From: Jejuia rubra
GTDB lineage: Bacteria; Bacteroidota; Bacteroidia; Flavobacteriales; Flavobacteriaceae
Length of the DNA stretch: 64,000 bases
Direction of reading: 5' to 3'
NCBI RefSeq assembly: GCF_042684665.1
Contig: NZ_JBHULY010000026.1
Coordinates: forward strand, 1 to 64,000
Shown one piece after another: positions 17,372-27,900 of the stretch. The position numbers and the translations under genes are program-made. Numbering within the stretch: the first letter of the stretch is position 1; the number at the start of each line of letters is the position of its first letter. The notes below the pieces were generated by a model. The model was not told where the DNA came from. It did no database searches and saw nothing but the letters and a program-made list of their open reading frames with translations.

Positions 17372-18235
17372 ATGAGACAACTTAAAATTACGAAGCAGGT
17401 TACTAATAGGGAAACCGCTTCGTTAGATAAATATTTGCAGGAAATTGGCAAGGTAGATTTGATTACCGCTGATGAGGAAGTGGAGTTGGCACAACGTATT
17501 AAAGCTGGCGATCAAGTGGCTTTAGAGAAGTTGACCAAGGCTAACCTTCGTTTCGTGGTATCCGTAGCAAAACAGTACCAAAACCAAGGATTGACCTTAC
17601 CTGATTTAATTAATGAAGGTAATTTAGGCTTGATTAAGGCCGCACAGCGTTTTGATGAAACCCGAGGTTTTAAGTTTATTTCCTATGCGGTTTGGTGGAT
17701 TCGTCAATCTATCCTTCAGGCATTGGCAGAGCAATCTCGTATTGTACGCTTGCCATTGAACAAGATTGGCTCAATCAATAAGATTAACAAGACGTTTGCC
17801 TTTTTAGAGCAAAGTCACGAACGTCCTCCATCTGCAGAAGAAATCGCAAAGGAATTGGATATGACCATCAACGATGTGAAGGAGTCCATGAAAAACTCTG
17901 GCCGTCACGTAAGTATGGATGCACCATTGGTTGAAGGCGAGGATTCAAATTTATACGATGTTTTAAACTCAGGTGAGTCCCCAAATCCTGATAAGGAATT
18001 ATTGCACGAATCGTTGCGTACGGAGATTGAGCGTGCCCTAGAAACCTTAACACCTCGCGAAGCGGACGTGATTCGTTTATATTTTGGTTTAGGAAACCAA
18101 CACCCAATGACCTTGGAAGAAATAGGCGAAACCTTCGACTTAACACGTGAACGTGTAAGACAAATTAAAGAGAAAGCTATTCGTAGATTAAAACATACGT
18201 CTAGAAGCAAAATATTGAAAACATATTTAGGATAG
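17372..18235 (+). CDS. rpoD: Primary RNA polymerase sigma factor RpoD/SigA
   Basis: A 287-residue sigma-70, the normal size for the Bacteroidetes housekeeping sigma factor, which lacks region 1.1. Region 1.2 starts near TASLDKYLQEIG; region 2 is seen in NLRFVVSVAKQYQNQGLTLP and FDETRGFKFISYAVWWIRQS; region 4 in TLEEIGETFDLTRERVRQIK. It directs core polymerase to the TTG/TAnnTTTG promoters typical of this phylum. It is monocistronic, with its own terminator just downstream. Confidence 0.98.
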   Translation: MRQLKITKQVTNRETASLDKYLQEIGKVDLITADEEVELAQRIKAGDQVALEKLTKANLRFVVSVAKQYQNQGLTLPDLINEGNLGLIKAAQRFDETRGFKFISYAVWWIRQSILQALAEQSRIVRLPLNKIGSINKINKTFAFLEQSHERPPSAEEIAKELDMTINDVKESMKNSGRHVSMDAPLVEGEDSNLYDVLNSGESPNPDKELLHESLRTEIERALETLTPREADVIRLYFGLGNQHPMTLEEIGETFDLTRERVRQIKEKAIRRLKHTSRSKILKTYLG

Positions 18236-18304
18236 CAATATTGCTACGACTAAATAACAGTAACAACAGTTACACATAACTGTTCGTTTTTTGATTGATG
18301 AAAG

Positions 18305-18336
18305 AACCCCCGGCTGATTACCGGGGGTTTATTTTG
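18305..18336 (+). terminator. rpoD terminator
   Basis: AACCCCCGG (18305-18313) and CCGGGGGTT (18321-18329) form a nine-base-pair GC-rich stem with a seven-base loop, followed by a T-rich stretch (TATTTTGTT). It lies 70 bases after the rpoD stop. Confidence 0.9.
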
Positions 18337-18413
18337 TTCACAAGTAATCCTACGCCTTTTTTTTCTATTTTTAGCGAAACGAATGTTGTTTAAATATTCT
18401 ACTAAACTGAGAT

Positions 18414-18824
18414 ATGCTAAAAACTATCTGTTACATAAGCGACTCATATGGTTCTCATTCTTATGAAGATTTAAAAATGCTATATGAAAAAGCAAAGAAA
18501 AACAATCAGAAGAATGAAATCACTGGTGTTTTGATTTATAATAATGGAAATTTTCTACAGGTTCTGGAGGGCCATCCGGAAAGGGTGGACGCTACATACA
18601 GCAGAATCGAACTAGATTATCGACACCAAAATATATTTAAGGTTATCAACATCAATATAGAGCAACGTATTTTTGAAGATTACAACTTTGGGTTTACTAT
18701 TATAGATGACTTCAAAGAATTTAGCGAACTAAACCAATACCTAGAATGGCTCAAAAATGCAGAAAACAAAGTTGCCAATAAAGTTATTACGGTTGTTGAA
18801 AATTTTATTGGTTCTATGCGCTGA
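18414..18824 (+). CDS. BLUF-domain blue-light sensor
   Basis: A 136-residue protein that is a single BLUF (FAD-binding blue-light) domain plus short C-terminal helices. The photochemical residues are present: Tyr7 (ICYIS), Asn31 (NNQKNEITGVLIY) and Gln49 (GNFLQVLEG). The conserved Trp and Met of strand 5, normally W-x-M, appear to be Tyr and Phe (FEDYNFGF). BLUF proteins change hydrogen bonding around flavin on blue light and act through partner proteins. It sits between rpoD and rpe, just outside the pigment cluster. The output partner is unknown. Confidence 0.9.
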   Translation: MLKTICYISDSYGSHSYEDLKMLYEKAKKNNQKNEITGVLIYNNGNFLQVLEGHPERVDATYSRIELDYRHQNIFKVININIEQRIFEDYNFGFTIIDDFKEFSELNQYLEWLKNAENKVANKVITVVENFIGSMR

Positions 18825-18870
18825 GAGATTATAAAACACATATTTTTGTTGTTTCAATTATATCCATCAA

Positions 18871-19533
18871 ATGAAATCTAAATTAATTGCCCCTTCTATT
18901 CTTGCAGCCGATTTCGGTAATCTTCAACGTGATGTTGAAATGGTAAACCAAAGCGACGCTGACTGGTTTCATATCGATATCATGGATGGCGTATTTGTTC
19001 CAAATATCTCATTTGGGATGCCTGTACTGAAGGCTATTGCCCAACACGCAATGAAGACTATCGATGTCCACCTTATGATTGTTGACCCCGATAGGTATAT
19101 TAAAACTTTTGCAGAGCTGGGAAGTGATATTTTGACGGTGCATTATGAAGCTTGTATCCACTTGCACCGGACACTTCAAGCTATTAAAGCCGAGGGGATG
19201 AAAGCTGGTGTTGCCCTCAATCCACATACCAATGTAAATGTTTTAGAGGATACCATTAATGATATTGATTTGGTTTGCCTAATGAGCGTGAACCCGGGGT
19301 TTGGAGGACAGAGTTTTATTGAAAACACTTATAACAAGGTGCATCAATTAAAGGAAATGATTGTTCGTAAAGGGGCTTCCGTACAAATTGAAATAGATGG
19401 TGGGGTAACGAGCAAAAATGCCAAACAATTGGCCGATGCCGGAGCAGATGTGCTTGTAGCCGGAAGTTTTGTTTTTAAAAGTTCCGATCAACCTGAGACC
19501 ATAAAAGAGTTAAAGGCGATTGCAAACTCTTAG
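18871..19533 (+). CDS. rpe: Ribulose-phosphate 3-epimerase
   Basis: A 220-residue TIM-barrel enzyme that interconverts ribulose 5-phosphate and xylulose 5-phosphate in the pentose phosphate pathway. Signatures are HIDIMDGVFVPNISFG (metal and catalytic Asp), DVHLMI, SVNPGFGGQSFI and EIDGGV (second catalytic Asp). Length and start (MKSKLIAPSILAADFGNLQ) are canonical. It ends six bases from the 3' end of the convergent pigment operon, leaving no room for a separate terminator. Confidence 0.98.
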   Translation: MKSKLIAPSILAADFGNLQRDVEMVNQSDADWFHIDIMDGVFVPNISFGMPVLKAIAQHAMKTIDVHLMIVDPDRYIKTFAELGSDILTVHYEACIHLHRTLQAIKAEGMKAGVALNPHTNVNVLEDTINDIDLVCLMSVNPGFGGQSFIENTYNKVHQLKEMIVRKGASVQIEIDGGVTSKNAKQLADAGADVLVAGSFVFKSSDQPETIKELKAIANS

Positions 19534-19539
19534 CTTAAT

Positions 19540-20832
19540 TTAAGTCCTTTTGTCAATTACATTAATTGGCTTCCTACTCATTTCAGGAAACTGCATGGCA
19601 AGGATTTCCTTTTTATTGTGAAATTGAATTTTCGGGGTAACCCTTAGTTTTGCACGAAAATGATCCTTTATATTATGCAACAACTGCTCGGAAATAGTCT
19701 TGGCGCTAATCCGCAATGTGATTTCATCCGTACCAATGTCGTTATGCGATATTTCGATAATATAGCAATCTACTTCACTAAAATCGTTCAAAATATTACC
19801 CATCGCAGGTGGGTACAGGGTTGTTCCCTTATATTTAATCATTTGCTTTTTTCGTCCTAAAACTGGCCCTAACCGAGGTGTATTTCTTCCGCATTTGCAG
19901 GTCTCATGATGCATCCTAAGCATATCTCCAGTTTTAAAACGCAGTAATGGCATCGCTTCTACCCCCAATGTCGTAATAGTTAATTCCCCTATTTCACCTT
20001 GCTCTACCGGATTATCATTATCATCCAAAATTTCGGGAATGATTAATTCCGGATGATGATGCCCTCCAATTTGATATTCACACTCCGTGAATGCCGTATT
20101 CATTTCTGTTGAAGCATAAGTTGAATATAGTTTTATGTCCCATTTGGACAGAATTTTACTGGATAACGTATTTAATGAAAAATCCTGCTCACGCAACGGT
20201 TCCCCAATGCAAATAGCGCCTTTCACTCCCGAATTATTTATGTCGATACCATGTTTTTCGGCATGAGCAATGAGCTTTAAAAGAAACGATGGAACGGTAA
20301 TTAAATACGTTGGTTTAAACTTTAGAATGGAGTCCCATTGCAGTTCGGGAATACCCGCACCTACTCTAACAATTCCCGCACCCAATTTTCGGACACCCAA
20401 AAAGTAAGCCAGTCCAGCCATAAACCGTCTATCCATAGTGGTCATCAACTGTACCACGTCATTTTCTCCAATACCGGCACAAGCAAACGAAATAGCCTCG
20501 TTGTATGCAAGCCTATCCAAATCCTTGTCGCTTAATGCGAAAGTAACAGGGTCTCCTAAAGTACCCGATGTGGTTACATAATCGATAATTTTATTGCGTG
20601 GCACACATATAAAATCGTCATTATACAACTGAAGATCTTCCTTTGTAGTTGTCGGGATTTTCGATAAGTATTCTAACGATGTTATCTCTGCTATATCCAC
20701 ATTGTGCTTCTCAAAATGTCGCCTATAAAACTTGGATGTTTTGCTCAAATATGCCAAAGTCTCTACAAGTTTTTTTTCTTGGAACGCCCTAATGTCCGCA
20801 GTCGAAGATTTTTCTATATCAGGAATCATCAA
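19540..20832 (-). CDS. PaaK-like acyl-activating ligase, pigment cluster
   Basis: A 430-residue adenylate-forming enzyme of the phenylacetate-CoA ligase type. It has a P-loop (TTSGTLGDPVTF), a second motif (YSTYASTEMNTAF), TGDMLR, a Cys-containing CKCGRNTPRLG and a C-terminal ACT-like part (RISAKTISEQLLHNIKDHF). In flexirubin and aryl polyene clusters the aryl acid starter must be activated before elongation, so 4-coumarate from the cluster's ammonia-lyase is the likely substrate (inferred). It is the last gene of the operon and overlaps the upstream C45 gene by four bases. Confidence 0.88.
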   Translation of the reverse strand: MMIPDIEKSSTADIRAFQEKKLVETLAYLSKTSKFYRRHFEKHNVDIAEITSLEYLSKIPTTTKEDLQLYNDDFICVPRNKIIDYVTTSGTLGDPVTFALSDKDLDRLAYNEAISFACAGIGENDVVQLMTTMDRRFMAGLAYFLGVRKLGAGIVRVGAGIPELQWDSILKFKPTYLITVPSFLLKLIAHAEKHGIDINNSGVKGAICIGEPLREQDFSLNTLSSKILSKWDIKLYSTYASTEMNTAFTECEYQIGGHHHPELIIPEILDDNDNPVEQGEIGELTITTLGVEAMPLLRFKTGDMLRMHHETCKCGRNTPRLGPVLGRKKQMIKYKGTTLYPPAMGNILNDFSEVDCYIIEISHNDIGTDEITLRISAKTISEQLLHNIKDHFRAKLRVTPKIQFHNKKEILAMQFPEMSRKPINVIDKRT

Positions 20833-22499
20833 TCTAATTTTCTCTTTATTTTTTTGATATAAATATCTAAAGTTCTCAAATCTGGAACTGTAGTTACTTC
20901 TTTGGATTTAGCTTCTTCAAATGCAATTAAAGCCGCTCTAAAATACCCTTTTTCATAATAATATTTTCCTATTTGATAGTGGGTTTCCCAAAAGTCGGGA
21001 TTGCTTTTTTTAAAAGCCTCAATGGTTTCGGGAAGTACTGTTTTATCTGTTTTAATGGCCTGTTGCATATCACGATTCAATTTTCTGTAGGTTTCGTAAT
21101 CCTCATAGGCCTGGGAGTATAAAAACTCATCTTCCTTAACAATCAATTTTTGGTTTAAAAAGCCCCATTTCGGCAACTTACCGGCAAACACCTCATCCAA
21201 ATCATAGGCTACAAAGGCTCCCAACTGATAAGGGTTTGAGGATACCCAAACTTGTCTTTCCTCCGGTTTAAATACAATCCCGTGATGCGCTCTCAACTGA
21301 TTTAAGGCCTTTTCATTGCCATAGCCCAGAGATTTATCATCAATCCCTTCCCTGTTTCTTAAAACTGCAATAGCTTTTTCAACATTCATCTTTTTTGCAT
21401 GATCCAATAATTCTTCCATGCGCTGATATCGATAGGCGGAGTGGCTTTCCTTTTTGTGCAAGATATTGTTTTCATCTTCGGCATAAGCTTCACTTTGAAA
21501 GTGATTGGAACAAATAAGTTCATTTGAATTCTCCACCTCATAAACCCCAAAGTTTTTAGGCGAAACCTCAATAATAACAGCTCTTTTATCCTTGGCTGAA
21601 CCTATAAAAATGGATTCGGACACAAACACCTCCCGCTTTTTCGCAATAGCTATAGCTTCTTCAATATTTGACGCATATTGCAAAATTTCCCGGTTAAGGA
21701 TGGAAATTGGTGTTTTCGCAATCCATGGGATTTTTGATTTTCCTGCATTGATGGTCACCGTAAGCCCATGCTCGTTCATTCCCGAAACCACCCCAATCAT
21801 TCCTGCCCAAGTGACGGACATAAATTTATGACCCTTTTGGGGATTGACAAATGCAATGATTTTGTTTTTGGCAAAATCGTCACCTGCATAAAAATCAAAA
21901 TTTCGGCCGATAAGGAGTTGACCATCCTTAGTTTTATCGCCCCAGGCGGCAAAAGAGGAACATCCCACCAAAGCCAAATCCTGAAGCGCATGCCCGATGT
22001 CGTGCGCGCCATGGAGGTATAAAACCCTTAAATAGTCATCAGCAATGTGGTCATAGTCATCCCCTGCATATTTTGACAGCCCATAGATTTCTGTTTTATA
22101 TTCCTCTGGAATGTGGAGGTACATTTTCCGATTATAAAATGCCAAAATTTTTCTGAGCAACCACTGCTTAAACTTTGAGGGCACCAATTCATTCACTTTA
22201 CTTAAAAAAGCGTTTTCCTGAAATTCAAACAACTCTTTAGTCAAAATCCCTGTATTTAAACCTAATTGATAGGGGTTGCCCTCAACGTAAAGTTCCCATG
22301 CGCCATATTTGTTTTTCGCAAAACTATTTTTCCCCGAAGTGAAGGTGGAATCGTTTACGGAAATTCGCTCTGCCGTAGAGGCATCATATTGCGCCACCTC
22401 GGGCACATCCTTCAAGGATTTGGAAACGCCACAAGAAAGTACTACAAGGGATATGCCCGTTAAAAAGGCAAAACGTATTTTGCGTAAAACGATTTTCAT
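20829..22499 (-). CDS. C45-type Ntn acyltransferase/hydrolase lipoprotein
   Basis: A 556-residue protein with an SPII signal (VVLSCG near residue 23), an N-terminal spacer, then a C45/acyl-CoA:6-APA acyltransferase-type Ntn domain. The expected nucleophile is the Cys in LVGCSSFAAWG, with LLIGRNFDFY just after; autoproteolysis before that Cys would expose it. The C-terminal ~100 residues are TPR-like (WETHYQIGKYYYEKGYFRAA). The location implies action outside the cytoplasm. The family moves or cleaves acyl groups, so this is one candidate for joining or editing pigment esters. It overlaps the genes on both sides by four bases. Confidence 0.82.
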   Translation of the reverse strand: MKIVLRKIRFAFLTGISLVVLSCGVSKSLKDVPEVAQYDASTAERISVNDSTFTSGKNSFAKNKYGAWELYVEGNPYQLGLNTGILTKELFEFQENAFLSKVNELVPSKFKQWLLRKILAFYNRKMYLHIPEEYKTEIYGLSKYAGDDYDHIADDYLRVLYLHGAHDIGHALQDLALVGCSSFAAWGDKTKDGQLLIGRNFDFYAGDDFAKNKIIAFVNPQKGHKFMSVTWAGMIGVVSGMNEHGLTVTINAGKSKIPWIAKTPISILNREILQYASNIEEAIAIAKKREVFVSESIFIGSAKDKRAVIIEVSPKNFGVYEVENSNELICSNHFQSEAYAEDENNILHKKESHSAYRYQRMEELLDHAKKMNVEKAIAVLRNREGIDDKSLGYGNEKALNQLRAHHGIVFKPEERQVWVSSNPYQLGAFVAYDLDEVFAGKLPKWGFLNQKLIVKEDEFLYSQAYEDYETYRKLNRDMQQAIKTDKTVLPETIEAFKKSNPDFWETHYQIGKYYYEKGYFRAALIAFEEAKSKEVTTVPDLRTLDIYIKKIKRKLD

Positions 22500-23371
22500 T
22501 CTAAATCCCTGAGTGCTTTATGGGTACGTTTCACGGCTTTCCTATCTTTATAATCAATCCACTTTTGACCTTTCCATTTGCGCATTCTGTTTTCAAAATG
22601 ACGCATAAAAAAGACATTGTAAAGCATGTTTAGTGCCACCTTTGGCTTTTTAGAAAACGCTCTAAGAGTCATGGAGAAACCAGCATCCAGATACTCGACA
22701 AAATGCCAATACCCGCTGGGCATGTATAAAGCTTCCCCATGTTTCATAGTGACTTCAATGCCTTCAACATGTTTTAAAGCTGGATAGGTTTCAAAATCGG
22801 GATTGGTCATATCGATGGTTTCCAGATTATGGACTGCGTATGGAATTTTATATAAAAACCTGGTTTGTTCAGGTGGAAATAACAAGACGCGCTTGGTACC
22901 ATGAAAATGAAAGTGCAACAAATCGGCCAAATCCATATCATAATGGGCCAGTACCTGAGAACCCTTGCTTCCAAAGAATAGCACGGGCAAACGCTTAAAA
23001 AACTTCATCCCTATGTTAGGGTAACTAAAATCCTCAAGGAGCTTCGGCATCTTTTTCATAACATCATAGAAAAAAATACGCAGGTCGGTAGGTTTGGTTT
23101 TTAAAAGCTCGATATAATCAAATAGCTTCATTTCGGTAACCGGTTCGGCTGACTTTTGCTTTCCTTTAGTCGTTTGGTTATTATACAATGGTACAACCTG
23201 ATCCCCAGCCATAGATTGGATATAATCCAAACTCCATTTTTCATTAGCACCCCAATCCTTGGTCAAGCCCTCAATTAAAACAGGACGCTGAGGCTTGTAA
23301 TAGTTTTGAACAAATTCTTCCTTGGTAATATTCTTTACCCTTTCTATGGGCTTCAACTTGAATTTTGCCAT
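22496..23371 (-). CDS. JmjC-like cupin (cupin_8) protein
   Basis: A 291-residue cupin of the JmjC/FIH-like class. The N-terminus has the typical FVQNYYKPQRPVLIEG. The iron-binding His-x-Asp is HYDMD, and the distal His is in MPSGYWHFVEYL. Such proteins are Fe(II)/2-oxoglutarate oxygenases, often hydroxylases, so ring or chain hydroxylation of the pigment is possible, though the substrate is not shown by sequence. It overlaps the downstream C45 gene by four bases and follows the FAD oxidoreductase by 11 bases. Confidence 0.83.
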   Translation of the reverse strand: MAKFKLKPIERVKNITKEEFVQNYYKPQRPVLIEGLTKDWGANEKWSLDYIQSMAGDQVVPLYNNQTTKGKQKSAEPVTEMKLFDYIELLKTKPTDLRIFFYDVMKKMPKLLEDFSYPNIGMKFFKRLPVLFFGSKGSQVLAHYDMDLADLLHFHFHGTKRVLLFPPEQTRFLYKIPYAVHNLETIDMTNPDFETYPALKHVEGIEVTMKHGEALYMPSGYWHFVEYLDAGFSMTLRAFSKKPKVALNMLYNVFFMRHFENRMRKWKGQKWIDYKDRKAVKRTHKALRDLE

Positions 23372-23382
23372 AGCTATTCCTT

Positions 23383-24924
23383 TTAATTCACTTGTTCTTT
23401 TTGGTGCATTATTATCTTATCCAGTAAATAGTCTTTACCCAAAATTTCAGCACAGGTTACAACTGCACTAATCGTTACCCCCAAAATGCCATGCATGTTG
23501 ATGGACTGACCCGTTAAATAAAGGTTTTTAACTCTAGTTTTTGGTGCGAGATAAGAATGCAAAGGTTTGTTTACGTCCTTAACATAGCCATACATGGAAC
23601 CTCGGTTGCAACCGATATAATCCCTGTAGGACAATGGCGTAGAGGTATAATATGCCTGAATACAATCTCTAATATTAGGAAACTTTTTCTCCAGTTCATC
23701 TATCAAAAGCTCAGCTTTTTCCGTCTTGAATTGCTCATAGGTCTGGCCTCTATCATTTTCATTGGCAACGGTATTAAAAGTTTCTTCCCATGGCAAAACC
23801 TCATCGTATTTCATGTAGGTCATTACGGCAATACTGTCTCCATAAACACTTTCCTCATTTTTTATACCCATGGACATCATATAGGCTTCCGGCCAGTTTG
23901 ATTCCTCATAATCCAATGTATCCCATACTCTTTTATGGTCCTTGAAGTGATAAAAATTCCTATTCTGATATTTGAAGGTTTGAGGTTTCAAAACAATATA
24001 AAGCGTAAATGGTGCAATTGTGCTTTCGATTTTCCGTATGCGATTAACATAGGATTTCCTGAACTTATCCTCCCCTATTAATTCTAAAGTACGTTTTGGT
24101 TCAAAATTGGAAATGAACAAATCCCCACGAATTTCAATGCCTTTCGTTGTAATAGCCGAGGCAATTTTTCCATTTTCAAAATCAAAACGATTAACCTCAT
24201 GGTGATTGTAGGTATCGCCTCCCAGTTCCTTTAAACGTCGAATCAATACCTTAGTAATTTGACTACCCCCTTTAATGCATCGATACGAACTTTGTATATA
24301 TGAATTGGTTGACAAGGCGTGCACATAGAAAGGAGTTCTATCGGCTTCCCCAGCATATAAATAATTAGTTCCGGCCAAAATAGCCCTTAATTTTTCGTTT
24401 TTGGTAAAAGAATTGATGCAGTCCTTTGCCGAAAGCTTCAAAATATCAGGGTCTGCATAATGAGACGGTCCTTTTTCAAGAACGTAAAGTGGAAACTTAT
24501 TGCAAGTATCCTGTAACTTTTTGCAATAGGCTCTTATATTTTCTTCTTCACTTGGAAAATCAACTGCCAATTGTTTCACGAAATTCTCATAGCCCTGGGC
24601 GTGCCTATATTTTTTTGGGTCGTCATCAAAAGAAATAATGTCAAATCCATCCTCATCCATTCTATGAAAGCACAAATCCTCCATAATTCCAATATATGAA
24701 AAGTACCGATGTAAATTCTGCCCCTCGCTTAGGCCACCAATGTAGTGAACCCCCGTATCAAATATAGTCCTATCGCGGACAAAGGTTTGCAAGTTGCCCC
24801 CGTACTGGTTGTTTTTTTCAAGAACACAGACAGTTTTTCCTTCCTTCGCCAAAATGATCGCGGAGACGAGACCAGCCAACCCGCTTCCCATAATTACAAC
24901 ATCGTAATGATCCTTGTACTTCAA
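23383..24924 (-). CDS. CrtI-like FAD oxidoreductase
   Basis: A 513-residue phytoene dehydrogenase-type flavoprotein. The dinucleotide-binding motif is VVIMGSGLAGLVSAIILAKE with EKNNQYGGN, and the C-terminal FAD motif is YLTGQSINMHGILG. The family includes carotenoid desaturases and isomerases and retinol saturases. In this cluster it could desaturate or isomerise the polyene, or act on the dialkylresorcinol precursor; sequence alone does not decide. It lies four bases after the MMPL fusion gene's start in genomic order, within one operon. Confidence 0.87.
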   Translation of the reverse strand: MKYKDHYDVVIMGSGLAGLVSAIILAKEGKTVCVLEKNNQYGGNLQTFVRDRTIFDTGVHYIGGLSEGQNLHRYFSYIGIMEDLCFHRMDEDGFDIISFDDDPKKYRHAQGYENFVKQLAVDFPSEEENIRAYCKKLQDTCNKFPLYVLEKGPSHYADPDILKLSAKDCINSFTKNEKLRAILAGTNYLYAGEADRTPFYVHALSTNSYIQSSYRCIKGGSQITKVLIRRLKELGGDTYNHHEVNRFDFENGKIASAITTKGIEIRGDLFISNFEPKRTLELIGEDKFRKSYVNRIRKIESTIAPFTLYIVLKPQTFKYQNRNFYHFKDHKRVWDTLDYEESNWPEAYMMSMGIKNEESVYGDSIAVMTYMKYDEVLPWEETFNTVANENDRGQTYEQFKTEKAELLIDELEKKFPNIRDCIQAYYTSTPLSYRDYIGCNRGSMYGYVKDVNKPLHSYLAPKTRVKNLYLTGQSINMHGILGVTISAVVTCAEILGKDYLLDKIIMHQKEQVN

Positions 24925-24928
24925 AATA

Positions 24929-27900
24929 TCATGATTTTAAAACGGCCATATTACTTTTAACCATAACCTGCTCGCATCCCAAAGATGTCATAAACTTAGT
25001 ATATAATTTCACACTTTCATTTAATAACACGAAAAGTTTTCCACTACCTACCAAATTTTCTAACAAACTCTCCTCTATATGCTTTTTATCAATTACAAAA
25101 ACATCAGTGTTTTTAATATCTATCCCGTCAAGGCTGTCCTTTATATACACTTTATACGACGTATTGGTAAGAACACAGTTATTCATCAACTCTCGATGCG
25201 CCTCATTTTCAATAAAAGAAAATATTTTCCTGTCCGGACTATCCAGGGCCATTAAAAAAAACAATGGACTTATGTCCTTTGAAATAGTAACAAAAATACC
25301 CTTTTCAGGCAAATCATCTATAAGGGTTTTATTCACTTTAGTATTTTCAACTAAATCCGTTTTCACACTATCATAAATCGCTTTCCCTCTATATTTAAAG
25401 TCTTCCAAAACCAAATTATGGAAATAGGCTTCTCCTTCAATTTCCTCACGTAGCTTAGCATGTTCATTCCTAAAAAATACACTAATGGCTTTAGCTTTCT
25501 CCCGGTAAGTTTTGCCAAAAGCTTCATCATTGAAGGGTATTCTCTTCAAAATCTTTAGTGTAATGCTACCATCTTTAATTACAAAAGTGCCTTTGGGCAA
25601 CACTTCTGAATTACCATGAATCAGTACCGGAAGAATATCCAAATTGAACTGTTCTGCGAGATAAAAAGCCCCCTTATGAAACCGCTTTATTTTGTTGGTT
25701 GTTGAACGTGTTCCCTCCGGAAATGCCATCAAGGAATAGCCTTGATTTACCTTTTTCTGTAAATGCTCCACCCCGCTTTCTATGCCGCTGGACACAGGAT
25801 AAAACCCGGCTAACCTTACGGCCCGTCCAAAAATCGGGGAATTATACACCCAATCGTTCACTAAAAAAATGATTTTAGGATGTAACATCCCCATAGCTAA
25901 AATATCAAGAAAAGAGGTGTGGTTAGCAATGATGATGGCCTGTTTTTTAAAATCTTCTTTAAAAGGATTTAAAACCGTTTTGGACACAAAAGGATTGGTG
26001 TACAACACGGATTTCATAAACTTTGAAAGCACCCTATGGAACACCTTCATTTTAAGCTTTTTGGATATGGGAATAATAGGTATTAGGCTTACGCTGAGTA
26101 TCGACAAAATCAAACCTCCAATCCCATAGTATCCAAAGGAAATCAAAGAGTGGACAAACTCTCTTATAGAAATAGGACGTCTCGTTTTGGTACCGATAAA
26201 TAACTTAAACAACAAAGGCTGCATTGTAAACGCCATGGCTGAAGCCGACAAAATACCTACCACGGACACGGCTGAAATCGTGAAAAGTGCCGGATGTTTT
26301 GCTAAAATGAGCACCCCAATCCCCAGCAAAGTGGTAATTACGGAAAGGATGATGGAAATTTTTCTGATTGGCAATTCTCGTTCCCCGGTCCTGTATTCCT
26401 GTAACAAGCCGTTGGTAATAAAAATGCAATAATCGATACCGAGCCCAAAAATAAAAGTGCAGATGATGATGTTAAAAATATTGAATTTTAGACCGAAAAG
26501 TCCCATGATTCCAACGGTCAGCAACCAGGTAAGTGCAATTGGCAGCGCGGTAACCACCGTCAATGAAAGACTTCTGTAATATAAAAGAAGTAGCACTAGA
26601 ACGACAACTGAGGAATATAAAATCAACCTGTTGAAATCATTTTTAAGATTGCCCAAAAAAGTTTCGTTCATATTTTTTCTATCAATAACTACAGTGTTAT
26701 GCCGATTTTCGAAAGAATCCACTAGAAGCTCCAGATTTTTATCTTGCACCTTTACCAAGGTGGTAACCGTAGCAAATTCTTCCGTTCCGGAAATATAATC
26801 TCCGGAAGAAATCGTTTTGATGGACTGATAATCTTCAACTTTCAAAGGTTTAAAATCGGCGTTCAAGGTCTGATAAAAGATTGAGAACGCGACAGGCTTA
26901 AACCCCAGCGCACTACCACTTTGAATCAAATCGTTTTTAACTTTTTCAATTTTGGCTTCAGACCAAAATGCATTCCAAGTTTTTATCTTTTCATTTTGCA
27001 GTCTTGTGGACGCAATCAATGACCCAATGGAACTAAACTGGATGATTTTCCCTTCATTTTGAAGAGATTCGAGCATTTTGAAAATAGTATCGTTTTGTTC
27101 GAGAGCCTCTTGTTGGGTATCTGCATACGTTGACAAATACACCGATTTTGAGGACATATTGATGAGTTGGTCCAGCTTATTTTGCGCATTCATCAAATGC
27201 TCGGGTTGGTAGTTAAGGGTATTCAAATCGTTATTAAAAACGACTCTATTGTAGGTAAAACAACTGATTACCAAAAGAATGACTATCGAACCAATCAACC
27301 ATTTTTTCTTATGAAACGGAAAGTTCCCAAGACGATCAATAACAGTAGCCCTTTGTTTCGAAACCACTTTAGATTTATAAAGCTGAGGTATTAGAATTAG
27401 GGCTAACACCGATGAAAACAGAACGCTTGTTGCAGCAAAAACCCCCAAATCCTGAAGGGCTTGAGACTTGATAAAAAGCAAGCATAAAAAGGCTAGGGCG
27501 GTGGTCAAACTGCTCATCAAAATTGGTTTGGCGATGTCAGCGTACAACTGTTTTATGGTATGCCCAGACCGAATATGGGTCAAAATATGAAGGGCATAAT
27601 CTAGGGTAACGCCCAATAAAATTGACCCAATACCAAGGGATATGGCGGATATCCGCCCACGTAAAAGATACAGCAAAGCTATAGCCACCAAAGCTCCCAA
27701 AACAGTAGGCAAAAACAAAATCAATGGAATAACCAGCTTTTTATAAAAGAGGACAAGGATGAGCAACAAGACCGTAACTGCTATGCCCACAGTTAATTGG
27801 ATGTCCGTTTTGATTTGATTTGCGTTGGCCACTGCAATCAATGCCCCTCCAAAATATTCACAGGAGGCCTTTGACTCAAATTTGGAATTCAATTGGTCTT

